A model generated the notes under the pieces. It made no database searches. It saw only the letters and a list, made by a program, of their open reading frames with translations, and was not told where the DNA came from. The position numbers and the translations under genes were made by a program. Positions 41,339-51,639 of a stretch of DNA of 61,831 bases are shown here, one piece after another. The stretch spans positions 1 to 61,831 of the forward strand of contig JARBJD010000398.1 in the NCBI GenBank assembly GCA_033064195.1, written 5' to 3'. Origin of the DNA: Blattamonas nauphoetae. Lineage: Eukaryota; Preaxostyla; Oxymonadida. Every line of letters starts with the position of its first letter. Within the stretch, counting starts at the first letter, position 1.

Positions 41339-44300
41339 TCACTCCAATCTAGTCACCCAACAATCCGGGAGTAAATAACTATGCGGGAGTTTTTTTAAGT
41401 GTCTCAAAAGTTGGGAGTAACCTTGGATTTTTAATTTTTTCGACAATTTTTCACTAGAAATAACATATTTATGAATAAATGAAGTGTCGGAGATTGTGTG
41501 GGAAGACTGCACAGACACTAATATTGGTTGGGAGAGAGTGGTCTGCTGGACAAGACACGAATCGAAGTTGACAATGCCAGATGACGAAACGATAATGGAT
41601 TCGACGGATGCAGAAACGGAAAACGAAAACGACAAGAAAGAAAGGGCAAGCGCTGACTCTCCATCCATTCTGATCATCGATGTTGGAGCAGAAGAGGGAT
41701 GGTCGAGCGAGACAGCAAATGGACACAAGATGCCAGAATCAGAAGAAATCTGTACATCACTGTGCGAAAGAACGATGGACGAGGTGAGGAGGGCATTGGA
41801 GACGACAGCGATGTCGACAACACTCCCAGCTGCTTCCGTCAAACTCCATTCCACTGTTCGGCAGAGTGAGGTCTTCGTTTCTCCACACCCCATTTCATCT
41901 TTCCCATTCTGTCCAACAAAGACGATTGATTCTGCTGTTCGGGAGGCATTTCCAAGAAGGAAGTGAAGGAGCGAGATGGAGCGGCGAGGAGAGCTCGCAG
42001 CTTCTGCCAAGTCGAGTCCCCACAGTTTGTCAGCGTCCGAGCGAAGTCTCAGCGATTCGAACGTTCCTGTCCAACTCGCCTTCGTCACCAGAGACACAAA
42101 ATCTTGTCCTGTAACGAACACCCACTTCCCATCACCAGAACACGTACACGACGATGTGAAGGAGAGCGAGGTCAGGCGGTAAGATCCAGTTTCCAGTGAC
42201 GACAGATCAACGAAGAGAGCTCCTCCATTCTGTTCCGAAGACGAGGACGTGAAGTTGCAGTCGCTGATCTCCAGTTCACCCCCAGCAACCACAACAGACA
42301 CACTGCCCCCGTTTCCCTGCGAGGAACACGAGTCGAACGAGCAGGACGTGATTGTGAGGGTGTCGGACGAGGAGAGCTCAGCGTGGACTGCTCCTCCGCT
42401 TGTCGGGTTTGAGAGAGACGCGAACGAACAGCGGGTGATCAAAGCTGATGCAGAGTGGAGGAACACAGCATTGGATGATGTCGATGAGAAGTCGCAGGAG
42501 GAGACAAAGAGTGACCCACTCGTTGATTGGATGAGAGATGACGAGCGACCGGAGGCGAATGAGAACTTAAGTTTCTCGAGAACGAGTTCATGTGACACGC
42601 TTCCAGTTTTGTGGTTGATCAGAGCTCCTTCCGACGAGACGACGACGGTGCTTTGTGCTCCTTTTGAGGTGATTGTGGTCAGATCCATTGTCAGATCGAG
42701 AGCGGTGTTCAGTTCAGCCGAGTCGAGGATGGAGATCGTCGATGGAACTGCACTGAGAAGATGTGTGTCTGCGATGTCCAAGCTATGGCAGACATACTTG
42801 TCGTCTCCACACCCATTGATATCGCGCCCTTCTGTGCCGACTATGATGACCTCGTTTCTGAAGATTGAGAGATAGATGAGCAGAGTGGCAGCGCGGTAGA
42901 CAGAACCAAGGTGCTCGCTCAGATCGAGGGTTTGGTACAAGTCTTCATCGTCATTTCGGGTGAAGCCGTTGTTTGATGTTGGAACGATGTGTTTGTGTAA
43001 CTCACTTCCTGTGATGATAATTCTGACGGCATTATCAGACACGCCGTCTTTCACAACGTTTGTGAAGGTGAGCTTCGAGAGAGATACAGATTCCACATTA
43101 TCCAGTTCAATTGTTCCGATTGTTCCTCCGACGACCAGATTCTCCAATGTCAGCTCAGACAGCGTGATCTTCCCTCCGCCAGTTTCAGAGTTTGATGAGA
43201 GGCTTGACAGACCGGTCGTGATGATTGGCGATGTGATGGGGATTGGTGTGCCTTCTGAAGTGAATGTTGAATGATCGATGGAAAGAGATCCCGCTTGACA
43301 GATGATAAGAGAGATTTCGAGAGTGATGTTCAGTTTGAGTGTGCATTCGGTGAGTTTTGTCAGAGCTGTTGGATGTGCCGATTGGCAGAGCGAGCGTTTG
43401 TTGTTCCAGACCAGAATCAAGTCTCGGATTTCGAGTGCCCCTTGTTCTTCCACAGAGAAGAAGACTGTGTCTGTTGATGTCGAAAATTCACTTTCGTGCA
43501 TGTCCACCTCTGTAAACGGTAGTTGATACGGATCTTCAGATTTCAGGAGAAGCACCGACTGTTTTGTGATTCGCCCCATTTCGACGAAGTGGCACGTCTT
43601 CTGAAGGTAGACAGGAACTTGAAAGAAGGCATCGTCGTCCGTGCGGGTGTGGATGAACTCGAGATAGTCTGAAATGACGGTACAGTCGGTGTATGCTGCG
43701 TTAGCACAAGAATACGATCGTTGGCCTTCATACAAGCTGATCGCAAAGACAGGAATTTCGAAGTTGAACGACGCTTCTGGATGATCCTCAACTGCGACGT
43801 GTTTGTTCAGTCCAGGTTTCTCGGATCGGCCACTGAGAGACCAGCAATTGTCTTTCATGTTACTGAACACAGATGCCGGATCTTGAAGTGAGTTGTACAA
43901 AGAGCTTGTGATGAATAAGTCAGACCCTTCCGAGAGAGCGCTGTTGGAACTGGAGAACATGGTCAGGGAGATCTGATCATCTTTGATGGATCCGTCGAGA
44001 TATCCCCCTGAACCCCTCACCCTGGCTGTGCAGTCAAAAAACAGTGGGAATGCAAATACTCGTTGGATGATCATGAATGCGGTTGGGTACCCTCCAATGG
44101 CGACACTCCGAGAGCCAGTGTTGAGGAGAAAGAACGCTCCCCCCAAATCGGCCGAACAGCGCACGAAACATATTGGATCGATCTGCAACTGTCCATCCTC
44201 ATCGCGATTGTCTGAAACATACACCGCTCCTCCGCGTTGAGTCGCGCTGCAGTCGAAAAATGGGGCAGCGATGGACTGGATTTCGCAATTGTGAAGATAC

Positions 44301-47300
44301 AGGGCACCTCCATTCGCAGCGTGGCAGTTGAGGAAAGGGCTTGGAGCGATCTGGATTGCTGTGTCACAAGCATTCAGAACAGACCCGTTTCCAGTTGACG
44401 TGATGTTGGAAAAGCAGGCTGCGACCTGTCCTTGCGAACAGTAGACGGTGAACATCCCTCCCGTGGCGACAATGCATGAGCAATCGTCAAATGTTAAATC
44501 TGAGAGGAGAATGGACTGTAAGGTCAGTTCACCATTCGAGGAGAAAAATGGGGCTTTTGACTGTCCTCCATCAGAATGGAAAATGCAGGTTGACAAAGTC
44601 ACACGGGAAGAGTCCTGAAGCACAAACGGGGCGGTGGTTCGACTTGATGAGATAAAAAGGGTCAGAAAGTTGATGGTTAAGTCACCTTCAGACTTACAAG
44701 TGAACCAGACAGTGGGATTCGCACCTGATTGCGTGATGGTTGTGAAGTATGACGGAATATCTGCTCCGATTTCGAACCGGGTGTTTGAGGGGACGTCGAC
44801 TGACTGGATAGCTGTGGATTGTTTGGGGTGAGTGTGAAATAGGATAATCAGGTCATCTTGGTGTTGCAACACATCCGAAAAATTGATCGACTCTAAATCA
44901 GACTGGCTGAGTACATGAGAGTCCCAAACTTTCTTACTCATCTCGTTGATATCATCATCAAAAACAGTTAAGAATGAGGGACCGTTGAGATCGTGAGAAC
45001 GTCCTTCATTGTCTAGAAGTGATGGAGTACGGCTCAAAGTACTCATAAAATTTGAGAACAGAGGTGCATCGATCATTGGAGAGTTGACGAAGATATCATG
45101 AGCTGACGTGTCATCTTTGCCTCGATTGTCAATGAAGAAGGTTCCATATGAAGTGAGTACTGTTGGGTCTGTTGTGTCGAGGAAGAGTGCTCCTGCCTTT
45201 CCCTGCAACGAGGAGCATCTCACGAACGAAGCACCCAAAGTGAAAGGGAGTTGAGTTTTGACGTCGAGTGCTGCAGCTCCATTGCCGCTTGTTCGTTCGA
45301 TGTTCTTGAAGTGGCAAGTGTCAATGGTTGTGTCGACCTCATTCACTGAGATCACACACGAGGAGCTCTTGATGTCGTCGAATATTGAATGGCTAATTAT
45401 AACCGTTCCTGCTCCAGAAATGTCGATGAGAGGATGCTGACATCCACTGATGTGTTTGGCACGGATATTGTGGAGAGTCGTCGCGCCGGCTGCGAAAACG
45501 AAGAGTGACGCTGTGACTGTCTGGAGGTTCAGAATGTGGAGGTTTGACAGAAAGACACCTGAAGCAGTGCCAGAGCAGCGGACGAGTGGTTGAGCAGCGA
45601 TCGGCGAGAGGAGCATGGATTTGACTTCCACACTGGATCGGGCTGTGATGAGAAGAGAAAACGAGGCTGGTTGTTCATCGCCGTCCTGAACGGCTTCTGT
45701 GAAGTGGTGAGTGATCGTCAGTGTCATGTCTCTGTCAATTTCAGCTGATCCAAACGATCCTGAGCTCATTCTGAGATCATGCGTCTCATCTGCATTGATT
45801 GTGCCGATTGCTTTTGAGAGAGAGGCACATGGCGATTCGTTCGAACAATCGCCATCGGCATTCCAATCAGCGACGAACAGAGTAGATTGACTTTCCCACG
45901 ATCCGTCTGCAGACCATCGACAACCGAAAAATGTCCATGAATCGGAAAAGACATCCATGAGGTTTGTGTCTTTGTGGCCAGATGCTGCCGAGTTGTTCGA
46001 AAATCGAGAGAAACGGATTGTGGCATCGTTGCCATCGACGTGGATTCCTCCTGAATTCTGTTTGGCTGAGTTGGACTCAAAGACCGAATCCGTCACTGTA
46101 CACGCAAATGTGGACGCTCCTCCTCCTGACCCGTCACACGAACAGTTTGTGAAGTGGGACTTCGAGATGAGACAAACACCGTTTTCGACGAACGCGACAG
46201 CCCCACCTGAAGAGAGGGCAGAGCAGGACGTGAAAGACGACGAGTTGATGGTCACAAGATTGGGAATGTCGGACGCTGCCACGTTGGAGAGAATCGCCCC
46301 ACCTGATCCCACAGTCGTGTTACATTGTGAGAATGTGCACCCAGTGACGGTGAGAGGAGACAAGCACATGTGTCGGATCGCTCCGCCTCCGCTTGTGTGC
46401 GGCCACTGTCTGTCTTCGGAATCCACCATTCCGGTGAATGTGCAGGTGGTGAACGAGATTGAGGTTGAGACTGTGGAGTAGTTGCAAGGAGTGAGGCCAT
46501 CCGTATAACCGCCTGGACGGAGCGACCAAAAATGGAAGATGTCTTCCGGTCCATAGGATCCGCTGAACATGTAATCAGTGATCACTGAGGGGATTTCCTT
46601 CGCAAAGAAGGATTTAAACACTTTGGCGATGAAATCATCTTGATAAGGCGACGGGGATGTCTGGCAGATCGCGAATGTTGTGTTCTGGCAGAGGAGGGAG
46701 CCACCGAGGTTAAAGTCTTGAATCATCGTTCCTTGGAGGGCACCAATGCTTTCCTTGACTGAGACGTCGAGGCAGGACTGTGATAGGCGGGAGTCGGATG
46801 GTGTATGGGTGTTGTGAGTCGATGTCATGTTTGTGAGGGAAGTGGATAAGAGACACGAAGAAAGTTGTAAATTGGATCTTTCTGCACTGTGAGATGCAGA
46901 GAAACCAAAAAGGAGAGAGTTTCCGCCCGTCAGTGTGTGAGATGAGATTGACATAGATGATGCTGTGATGGTGGATTGTGAGGGGAAATCAGACGATGAA
47001 ATGAATGTTAGTGGATGTAATACATTGCTTGTAGTTTGTATATTCGTACTAACGATGGTTAAGTCTGATCCTGACGTAAATGAAGAATCTGACTCCAAGA
47101 CGAATGGTGAGACTTCAATTGATGTTGAAATACTGCAATTGCGAAGTGATAACGATGATCCAATAATTATTGACAATGAGGGTGATGGTGTGGAGTGATG
47201 TGAGTGTCTGAAGGTGGGTGAATGTGGATGTGATTGTGATGTGAGATCACAATGAACTGATTCCAGGCTAATAGTGGAGTTTGTGATGATGAATAATGTA

Positions 47301-47614
47301 GATCGTTTCATTCTATGTGGTTCTGTTTGGCGTGGAGTTAACTGTTCGGCATTTGATGTGGAAGCGCGGTGAGAATGTTTGAGAATGGTGTTGGATGATC
47401 CCACCAAATGAAGTGATGTGGAGATTAGTGACAAGGACTGAGCCGAATAAAGATTGTTCTGGAGTTGGAGGAAATTTGGATGTCCAAAATAATGCCGTTC
47501 GTTCGAGTCTACGCTTTGGATCACAGAATGGAGAGGGATAGCATCCATGAGCGGAAAAGAAAACGTCGAACACAAAACAAATGGAATCAAACAGAAAGAG
47601 TGAAGTGAGACCAT
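41339..47614 (-). CDS. Secreted beta-helix protein, C-terminus replaced by element-derived tail
   Basis: A ~2091-residue frame on the minus strand. ATG 47614 is preferred because it starts a good signal peptide (MVSLHSFCLIPFVLCSTFSF); the frame is open for 19 codons further upstream. The whole protein is beta-helix-like, with repeated CTFTGM, GGGAIRH, GGAILSN, GGAVAFV, GGALYLHNC, RGGAVYVSD and SGGAVHAELS turns and many Ser/Thr strands. The N-terminal ~120 residues resemble copies A and B. It lacks the Ig-like repeats, membrane segment and pseudokinase. The last native residues lie at 41489 (...HTISD); the final ~48 residues (TSFIHKYVISSEKLSKKLK...) are encoded by the truncated inverted-repeat element and adjoining 3' flank of the duplicated unit. 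As written it would be secreted and unanchored. Confidence 0.8.
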   Translation of the reverse strand: MVSLHSFCLIPFVLCSTFSFPLMDAIPLHSVIQSVDSNERHYFGHPNFLQLQNNLYSAQSLSLISTSLHLVGSSNTILKHSHRASTSNAEQLTPRQTEPHRMKRSTLFIITNSTISLESVHCDLTSQSHPHSPTFRHSHHSTPSPSLSIIIGSSLSLRNCSISTSIEVSPFVLESDSSFTSGSDLTIVSTNIQTTSNVLHPLTFISSSDFPSQSTITASSMSISSHTLTGGNSLLFGFSASHSAERSNLQLSSCLLSTSLTNMTSTHNTHTPSDSRLSQSCLDVSVKESIGALQGTMIQDFNLGGSLLCQNTTFAICQTSPSPYQDDFIAKVFKSFFAKEIPSVITDYMFSGSYGPEDIFHFWSLRPGGYTDGLTPCNYSTVSTSISFTTCTFTGMVDSEDRQWPHTSGGGAIRHMCLSPLTVTGCTFSQCNTTVGSGGAILSNVAASDIPNLVTINSSSFTSCSALSSGGAVAFVENGVCLISKSHFTNCSCDGSGGGASTFACTVTDSVFESNSAKQNSGGIHVDGNDATIRFSRFSNNSAASGHKDTNLMDVFSDSWTFFGCRWSADGSWESQSTLFVADWNADGDCSNESPCASLSKAIGTINADETHDLRMSSGSFGSAEIDRDMTLTITHHFTEAVQDGDEQPASFSLLITARSSVEVKSMLLSPIAAQPLVRCSGTASGVFLSNLHILNLQTVTASLFVFAAGATTLHNIRAKHISGCQHPLIDISGAGTVIISHSIFDDIKSSSCVISVNEVDTTIDTCHFKNIERTSGNGAAALDVKTQLPFTLGASFVRCSSLQGKAGALFLDTTDPTVLTSYGTFFIDNRGKDDTSAHDIFVNSPMIDAPLFSNFMSTLSRTPSLLDNEGRSHDLNGPSFLTVFDDDINEMSKKVWDSHVLSQSDLESINFSDVLQHQDDLIILFHTHPKQSTAIQSVDVPSNTRFEIGADIPSYFTTITQSGANPTVWFTCKSEGDLTINFLTLFISSSRTTAPFVLQDSSRVTLSTCIFHSDGGQSKAPFFSSNGELTLQSILLSDLTFDDCSCIVATGGMFTVYCSQGQVAACFSNITSTGNGSVLNACDTAIQIAPSPFLNCHAANGGALYLHNCEIQSIAAPFFDCSATQRGGAVYVSDNRDEDGQLQIDPICFVRCSADLGGAFFLLNTGSRSVAIGGYPTAFMIIQRVFAFPLFFDCTARVRGSGGYLDGSIKDDQISLTMFSSSNSALSEGSDLFITSSLYNSLQDPASVFSNMKDNCWSLSGRSEKPGLNKHVAVEDHPEASFNFEIPVFAISLYEGQRSYSCANAAYTDCTVISDYLEFIHTRTDDDAFFQVPVYLQKTCHFVEMGRITKQSVLLLKSEDPYQLPFTEVDMHESEFSTSTDTVFFSVEEQGALEIRDLILVWNNKRSLCQSAHPTALTKLTECTLKLNITLEISLIICQAGSLSIDHSTFTSEGTPIPITSPIITTGLSSLSSNSETGGGKITLSELTLENLVVGGTIGTIELDNVESVSLSKLTFTNVVKDGVSDNAVRIIITGSELHKHIVPTSNNGFTRNDDEDLYQTLDLSEHLGSVYRAATLLIYLSIFRNEVIIVGTEGRDINGCGDDKYVCHSLDIADTHLLSAVPSTISILDSAELNTALDLTMDLTTITSKGAQSTVVVSSEGALINHKTGSVSHELVLEKLKFSFASGRSSSLIQSTSGSLFVSSCDFSSTSSNAVFLHSASALITRCSFASLSNPTSGGAVHAELSSSDTLTITSCSFDSCSSQGNGGSVSVVVAGGELEISDCNFTSSSSEQNGGALFVDLSSLETGSYRLTSLSFTSSCTCSGDGKWVFVTGQDFVSLVTKASWTGTFESLRLRSDADKLWGLDLAEAASSPRRSISLLHFLLGNASRTAESIVFVGQNGKDEMGCGETKTSLCRTVEWSLTEAAGSVVDIAVVSNALLTSSIVLSHSDVQISSDSGILCPFAVSLDHPSSAPTSMIRMDGESALALSFLSFSFSVSASVESIIVSSSGIVNFDSCLVQQTTLSQPILVSVQSSHTISDTSFIHKYVISSEKLSKKLKIQGYSQLLRHLKKLPHSYLLPDCWVTRLE
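41352..41488. mobile_element. Truncated left end (137 bp) of the 845-bp inverted-repeat element
   Basis: Appears identical to 32606-32742, including the TA at its left edge (41350-41351). It is cut at exactly the point where the tandem duplication ends. The remaining ~700 bp of the element are absent and the sequence passes directly into a minus-strand beta-helix gene. Confidence 0.9.
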
Positions 47615-47671
47615 TGACAGTTTCTGACGTAGTTCAAAGATTCGATCAAAACGGATTAAGGGATCGAACAA

Positions 47672-48057
47672 AAGATTGTAAGATTTCTAAATCGTTCAGC
47701 CTCTCCAACCTTCTTACTTTATTTTAATAAATACGACCATTGCACAGTTTTATTTGAAAGTCACTTTTCAATTAAATGATGGAGAAAAACAATCGAACAG
47801 CCGTCTCAATCAGGGCGAGCCCAACCACTGTCCTGTCCCTCATTTGTTTTTTTTCGATCGCCACTTTTTCTTCATTTCAGCATATGCACACGATTCTCTA
47901 GATGCAACTCATTTGGGTGATTTTTTTTTGAGGTGTCCACAAGCTTGTTTAAAGGAATGAACATTCTTCATTCATTCTTTCCCTCTTTGACTAAATCACA
48001 CATTTATCATTTCGTTGAAGACATTGATTGAATCGTTGCCTCTTTACCCTCGTATTA
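47672..48057. other. Upstream flank of the beta-helix gene
   Basis: No gene recognised. It presumably includes the promoter of the minus-strand beta-helix gene, though no element can be named. Confidence 0.5.
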
Positions 48058-48133
48058 ATGTTCAGCATCGACTATTGAAACGAAGACATGAAAGACAAAT
48101 GTGTGATTCTCAATGAAATGTTGCAACACACTA

Positions 48134-49062
48134 CAGTCTGAATAGTTCAAAGTCGAACAAAAATAATTCAAAGTCGAAGAAAATAATTCAAAGTCGAAGT
48201 GAAATAGTTCAAAGTCGAAGTGAAATAGTTCAAAGTCGAAGTGAAATAATTCAAAGTCGAAGTGAAATAATTCAAAGTCGAAGTGAAATAATTCAAAGTC
48301 GAAGTGCAATCATTCAAAGTCGAAGTGAAATAGTTCAAAGTCGAAGTGAAATAGTTCAAAGTCGAAGTGAAATAATTCAAAGTCGAAGTGAAATAATTCA
48401 AAGTCGAAGGACTACTTTTTTGGACCAATTTGTTCAAGTGAACCTCACAAACCACTCTTTCATGATCACAAAAACTAACTCAATGATCAAGCTTCAGGCT
48501 TGTCAAGTATCATCCGATATCATTCATCACTTTCTCGGTTACAGTTCACATTTTTGAGCTCATTTCACAGTAATTCTTCGTCTAAGCCCCAAAAAACCAA
48601 CAAATCAGATCCTCCAGAAGTAGAACAAGGCCAAAAGTTACCATAAATAGGCACACTGATGACTCCTTCACACCTCACAGACGTCAGTTCAATCCTTTCA
48701 AACTTTTGCGGGCCACAAGCTGCTTTTTCTCAGACCAATGAAGTGACTTTTTTCTTCTGAAAAGCTTAAAATCCCTTCATGTGGCATTTGTGCATTGTTT
48801 TCAATCCTGACATACATGTTCACCCGATAAAGCACATTGGTACAAAATGTTCACAGGAGAAATAGAGTGAATTGTGTGGTGATTTCGGAAGCTAAAGACA
48901 AAAAATCTGAATTTCGACTTTGAATTATTTCACTTCGACTTTGAATTATTTCACTTCGACTTTGAATTATTTCACTTCGACTTTGAACTATTTCACTTCG
49001 ACTTTGAATTATTTCATTTCGACTTTGAATTATTTATGTTCGACTTTGAACTATTCAGACTG
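48134..49062. mobile_element. 929-bp element with 21-bp subterminal tandem repeats, TA duplication
   Basis: The ends are CAGTCTGAATAGTTCAAAGT... and ...CTTTGAACTATTCAGACTG, flanked by TA (48132-48133 and 49063-49064). From the left end run about 13 copies of a 21-bp unit (GAAGTGAAATAATTCAAAGTC-like, to ~48410); the right end carries about 7 copies in inverted orientation (from ~48910). The middle (~500 bp) is unique. The uninterrupted target is visible in the right terminal repeat of the host transposon at 54219-54220. It is non-autonomous; the CAGT end and TA target fit Tc1/mariner. Confidence 0.88.
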
Positions 49063-49140
49063 TATGGTGCGTTTGTATATACAAATGTTGCTCTTTTTTT
49101 GACTGACTTTTCCTTCGGTATCCGAGATGATTTTTATCCC

Positions 49141-49308
49141 AATGTCGGAAACGATCGTGACGTCTCTCGCGTTTTCTCGGTGGTTTCTTGTCAAAACAAC
49201 CATTTCGAAACTGTTCGTTGAAATCAAAGACTTTGTGAAAGATAATGGAATGTTTTGACAAGAAACCACCGAGAAAACGCGAGAGACGTCACGATCGTTT
49301 CCGACATT
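49141..49308. mobile_element. 168-bp perfect hairpin insertion
   Basis: Two 58-bp arms (49141-49198 and 49251-49308) are exact reverse complements around a 52-bp loop. The opposite terminal repeat of the host transposon (near 54140) lacks it, so it is an insertion into the left terminal repeat. The target duplication is unclear (AT at most). It is probably a tiny foldback element. If transcribed it would form a long perfect RNA duplex. Confidence 0.75.
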
Positions 49309-49449
49309 CCGTGAGTGATCATCAACATGACAAGATGATCACTCCCTTGACTTTTTGGAGTCCATTGTCTCCATATATTTTCCCGAATAACGAATTCTTT
49401 TACAAAAGATGTTCTGTGGTGAGAAATTATCATTGGAAAGAGAGAATGG

Positions 49450-49679
49450 TTACAGCTTGTATTGAGGGATCCAACGTGCTGGAAACTGTGCCCGATTTAC
49501 GAAACCAAAAATGGGGCTTTGATCGGTTTCCTCTTTCTCCTTCCTTGTGTCCTCTTCGTCTGAAATCCAATGTGATTCCATATCGTCAAACATTGCATCG
49601 TTCAATTCAACAGTCTGTTTGCCTCTTTTTTCTTTGATTCGGAATCCAGCGTCCTGGAAAGCCAACCGATTCTTCTTCT
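49450..49679 (-). pseudogene. Pogo/Tigger transposase, C-terminal part (separated by insertion)
   Basis: The minus-strand frame NRLAFQDAGFRIKEKRGKQT ... ending at a stop in 49450-49452. AFQDAGF matches the AFxKAGI-type block that follows the DDE core in pogo-type transposases. It is the continuation of the 53301-53969 segment: one copy of the 8-bp duplication CTTCTTCT (49672-49679) belongs to this side, and the frame is conserved across the inserted 3.6 kb element. The acidic tail (DEEDTRKEKEE) is usual for this family. Confidence 0.7.
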
Positions 49680-49982
49680 GGGCTTTGCTAAATGTACGAC
49701 TAAATTGCTAAATGTACGAACAGGGGTTTAAGGTTCAATTCCCTTCTTGAATATTTTTTTATTTTCTCTTTTTTTCAAAAACTATTGCGTTCATCGTTAC
49801 TAACTGTTTGTTGAAGGGATAAGTCAAAATGGTGACGTGTTCATGAGAAATGAATGATCTTGCCCATTATCCAATTCTTGATCAAACCCTCGAACTAAGG
49901 AGGGGAGATGACTCAATATAGAAGTGAATCCTTTACTCATCGTGTCTTTTTTCTCTCTTTCTCGCAATTTCATCTCTTCAGA

Positions 49983-50411
49983 TCAACTCAGGATCCTCAT
50001 TCTCTTGATCAAGATCGTGGACACAGATCTTGGCTGGGGATAGTACTTACGGACACGTTTCTTCCATGACTCCTTCTCAAAATTCGTTTCTTTCTCGCTT
50101 TCTCCGACTTTTATCTCGATAGATTTGCTCTGGCTTCTTTGATTCGCAATCACGATCAAGACCGCAAATCTTCTTGACTTTGATGAACGTGGACATATAA
50201 CCCGCTTCCCTGTCACTTATGGTTTGTTCCCTTTCTTTTTTCTTAATTTTCTCACAACATTCTCTCTTGGAGATGCGATCACCGACATCAAATCTGAAAA
50301 CATGTCCCACACTCCGGCTTGACCGTTTGTTCTGCATGCCGTGCACAAATACTTGAAAGAGTGATCTTTCCAAGTGGTTTTATGGAGAAGTCTGCTTCTA
50401 TGATGCCTCAA
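49983..50411 (-). CDS. Lys/Arg-rich hypothetical fragment
   Basis: Two overlapping minus-strand frames. 50411-50217 contains DHSFKYLCTACRTNGQAG, with a CxxC pair. 50373-50077 contains FDVGDRISKRECCEKIKKKE and a highly basic C-terminus. They could be remnants of a DNA-binding protein of the 3.6 kb element. No family is recognised and a frame change would be needed to combine them. Confidence 0.3.
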
Positions 50412-50814
50412 AATCCAATTCCGGCAAGTTCGTCATGATGAACTGTGCTCGCATCCGGTGCGATCAACCTGATCTTACGAATGTTCAGCCACCAAGTTCT
50501 GCCGCGTCTCGTTCACCAGCCGTGCTAGTTCTCGCGCAAACTTCCCCGTCTCATATTTCCCTCGTTCCCGTCAGACTTTCCAATATCTCGTCCCTCCTCG
50601 TCCTTCTCTCTCCCTGTCGGACAAGGAATCACATCCGCAACAACACTCGACGATTCAGAGTGGATTCACAATCTCTCACTCTCCCAACAGGCGACACCAT
50701 ACCTGCACAAAATCCTCACCACGTGCGAATCCCGACATTTCAACATTCTCTTTCCACACGCCGCAGATCGAGATTGGGGATGATGAACTGAGGAATGAGG
50801 ACTAACAGTGGGTT

Positions 50815-51630
50815 CCACAGGCTGGTAGGCTCGCTGGAGGCAACCCACAATTCACTGACAATGCTAGAAAGAGTAAGAGTGGGCAAGAAATTGATGAAAG
50901 CTCGGATTCTGTTGACTCGGAGCAACTGGATGGATTAGGAGCTTCAGACGATTCGAATTCAGATGCAGACGTGAGCGAGGCAGGCAGGGAAAGACTTTCT
51001 GAGACAGAGAACGATCAAGATGACCCGGAATCGGCATCATCGTCATCATCAAACACGAGCAATGCAGAGAGTGACGAAGATGAGGAGGGGATGCAGAAAG
51101 ATGAACCAGAATCGTCCGAAGAATCATCAATCCGACACAAGCCTCGAAAATCGAAGAAAGACGCAGAAGAACAGACCAGACTGGAGTCTCCCTCGCCCAC
51201 AATCTCAGCTCCTCCCACTCCACTCACCACAACAGGCATGCATCTCGACCTGATTCCGTCCAGCTCAGACAATCCAAGTTTGAAGGGCAACGAAGGAGAG
51301 GGACAGTTTGTTGATCAGCCGGACGAAGAATTTCGAATGATCGATGGTTTGTGATTTGTTTGTTTGTTCTTGATTTCAGATGAGGCAGCGTTCACGATGT
51401 TGCATCAACAGCAATCATCACTTTTAGAGAAGTTCCAGTTCGAGACATTCAGCTCGTTCTTCAATGCATTCTTCAAGCAATCACAGGAAGTGTTCGGTGT
51501 GCCCAGCATCTTCTTCATTCTCTCCCCTCTCCTTCGTCTGCTGACAAAGAAAAACAGCAACATCCACTGCTTCCCCCAACAGTCATTCTCAATCAAGACA
51601 AGCGGCACAGCGTGTTCACACTGCAACTAA
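50815..51630 (+). CDS. Acidic multi-exon hypothetical gene inside the 3.6 kb element
   Basis: After a likely acceptor at about 50820 (TTCCACAG), the + strand encodes a Ser/Asp/Glu-rich protein: GQEIDESSDSVDSEQLDG, SSSSSNTSNAESDEDEEGMQ, SPSPTISAPPTPLTTTGMHL, QFVDQPDEEFRMID. A clear intron GTTTGT...ATTTCAG (51347-51379, 33 bp) joins this to DEAAFTMLHQQQSSLLEKFQ, FETFSSFFNAFFKQSQEVFG, FFILSPLLRLLTKKNS, and a stop at 51628. Upstream exons (50.44-50.80 kb) are Ser/Pro-rich but their joining is unclear. The disordered acidic region followed by a short helical module suggests a nuclear or regulatory host protein. No family is recognised. It may be captured host sequence. Confidence 0.5.
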
Positions 51631-51639
51631 ACAGGACAG

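Larger units (their letters stand above)
33521..41488 (+). repeat. Second copy of an ~8 kb tandem duplication
   Basis: Matches 24743-32742. Similarity starts abruptly at GTCAGAACTAGTGGA (24743 and 33521) and ends abruptly after GAAGTGTC (32742 and 41488). Divergence is uneven: the first ~1.4 kb differ at many sites; the beta-helix end to first Ig-like repeat (26.2-27.2 kb with 35.0-35.9 kb) and the pseudokinase plus 3' flank (31.4-32.7 kb with 40.2-41.5 kb) are almost identical. The offset is 8778 bp at the start codons and 8746 bp at the stop codons. Confidence 0.92.

Noticed and set aside
48140-49050. Regular ~21-bp repeats resembling a CRISPR array
   Set aside because: The units are contiguous with no spacers, occur in two inverted blocks, and form the arms of a TA-flanked transposon in a eukaryotic genome.
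49690-49745. tRNA-like B-box (GGTTCAANNCC) in the ends of the 3.6 kb element, suggesting a tRNA-derived SINE
   Set aside because: No acceptor, D or anticodon stems can be formed, and the segment is part of a terminal inverted repeat with 8-bp target duplications.
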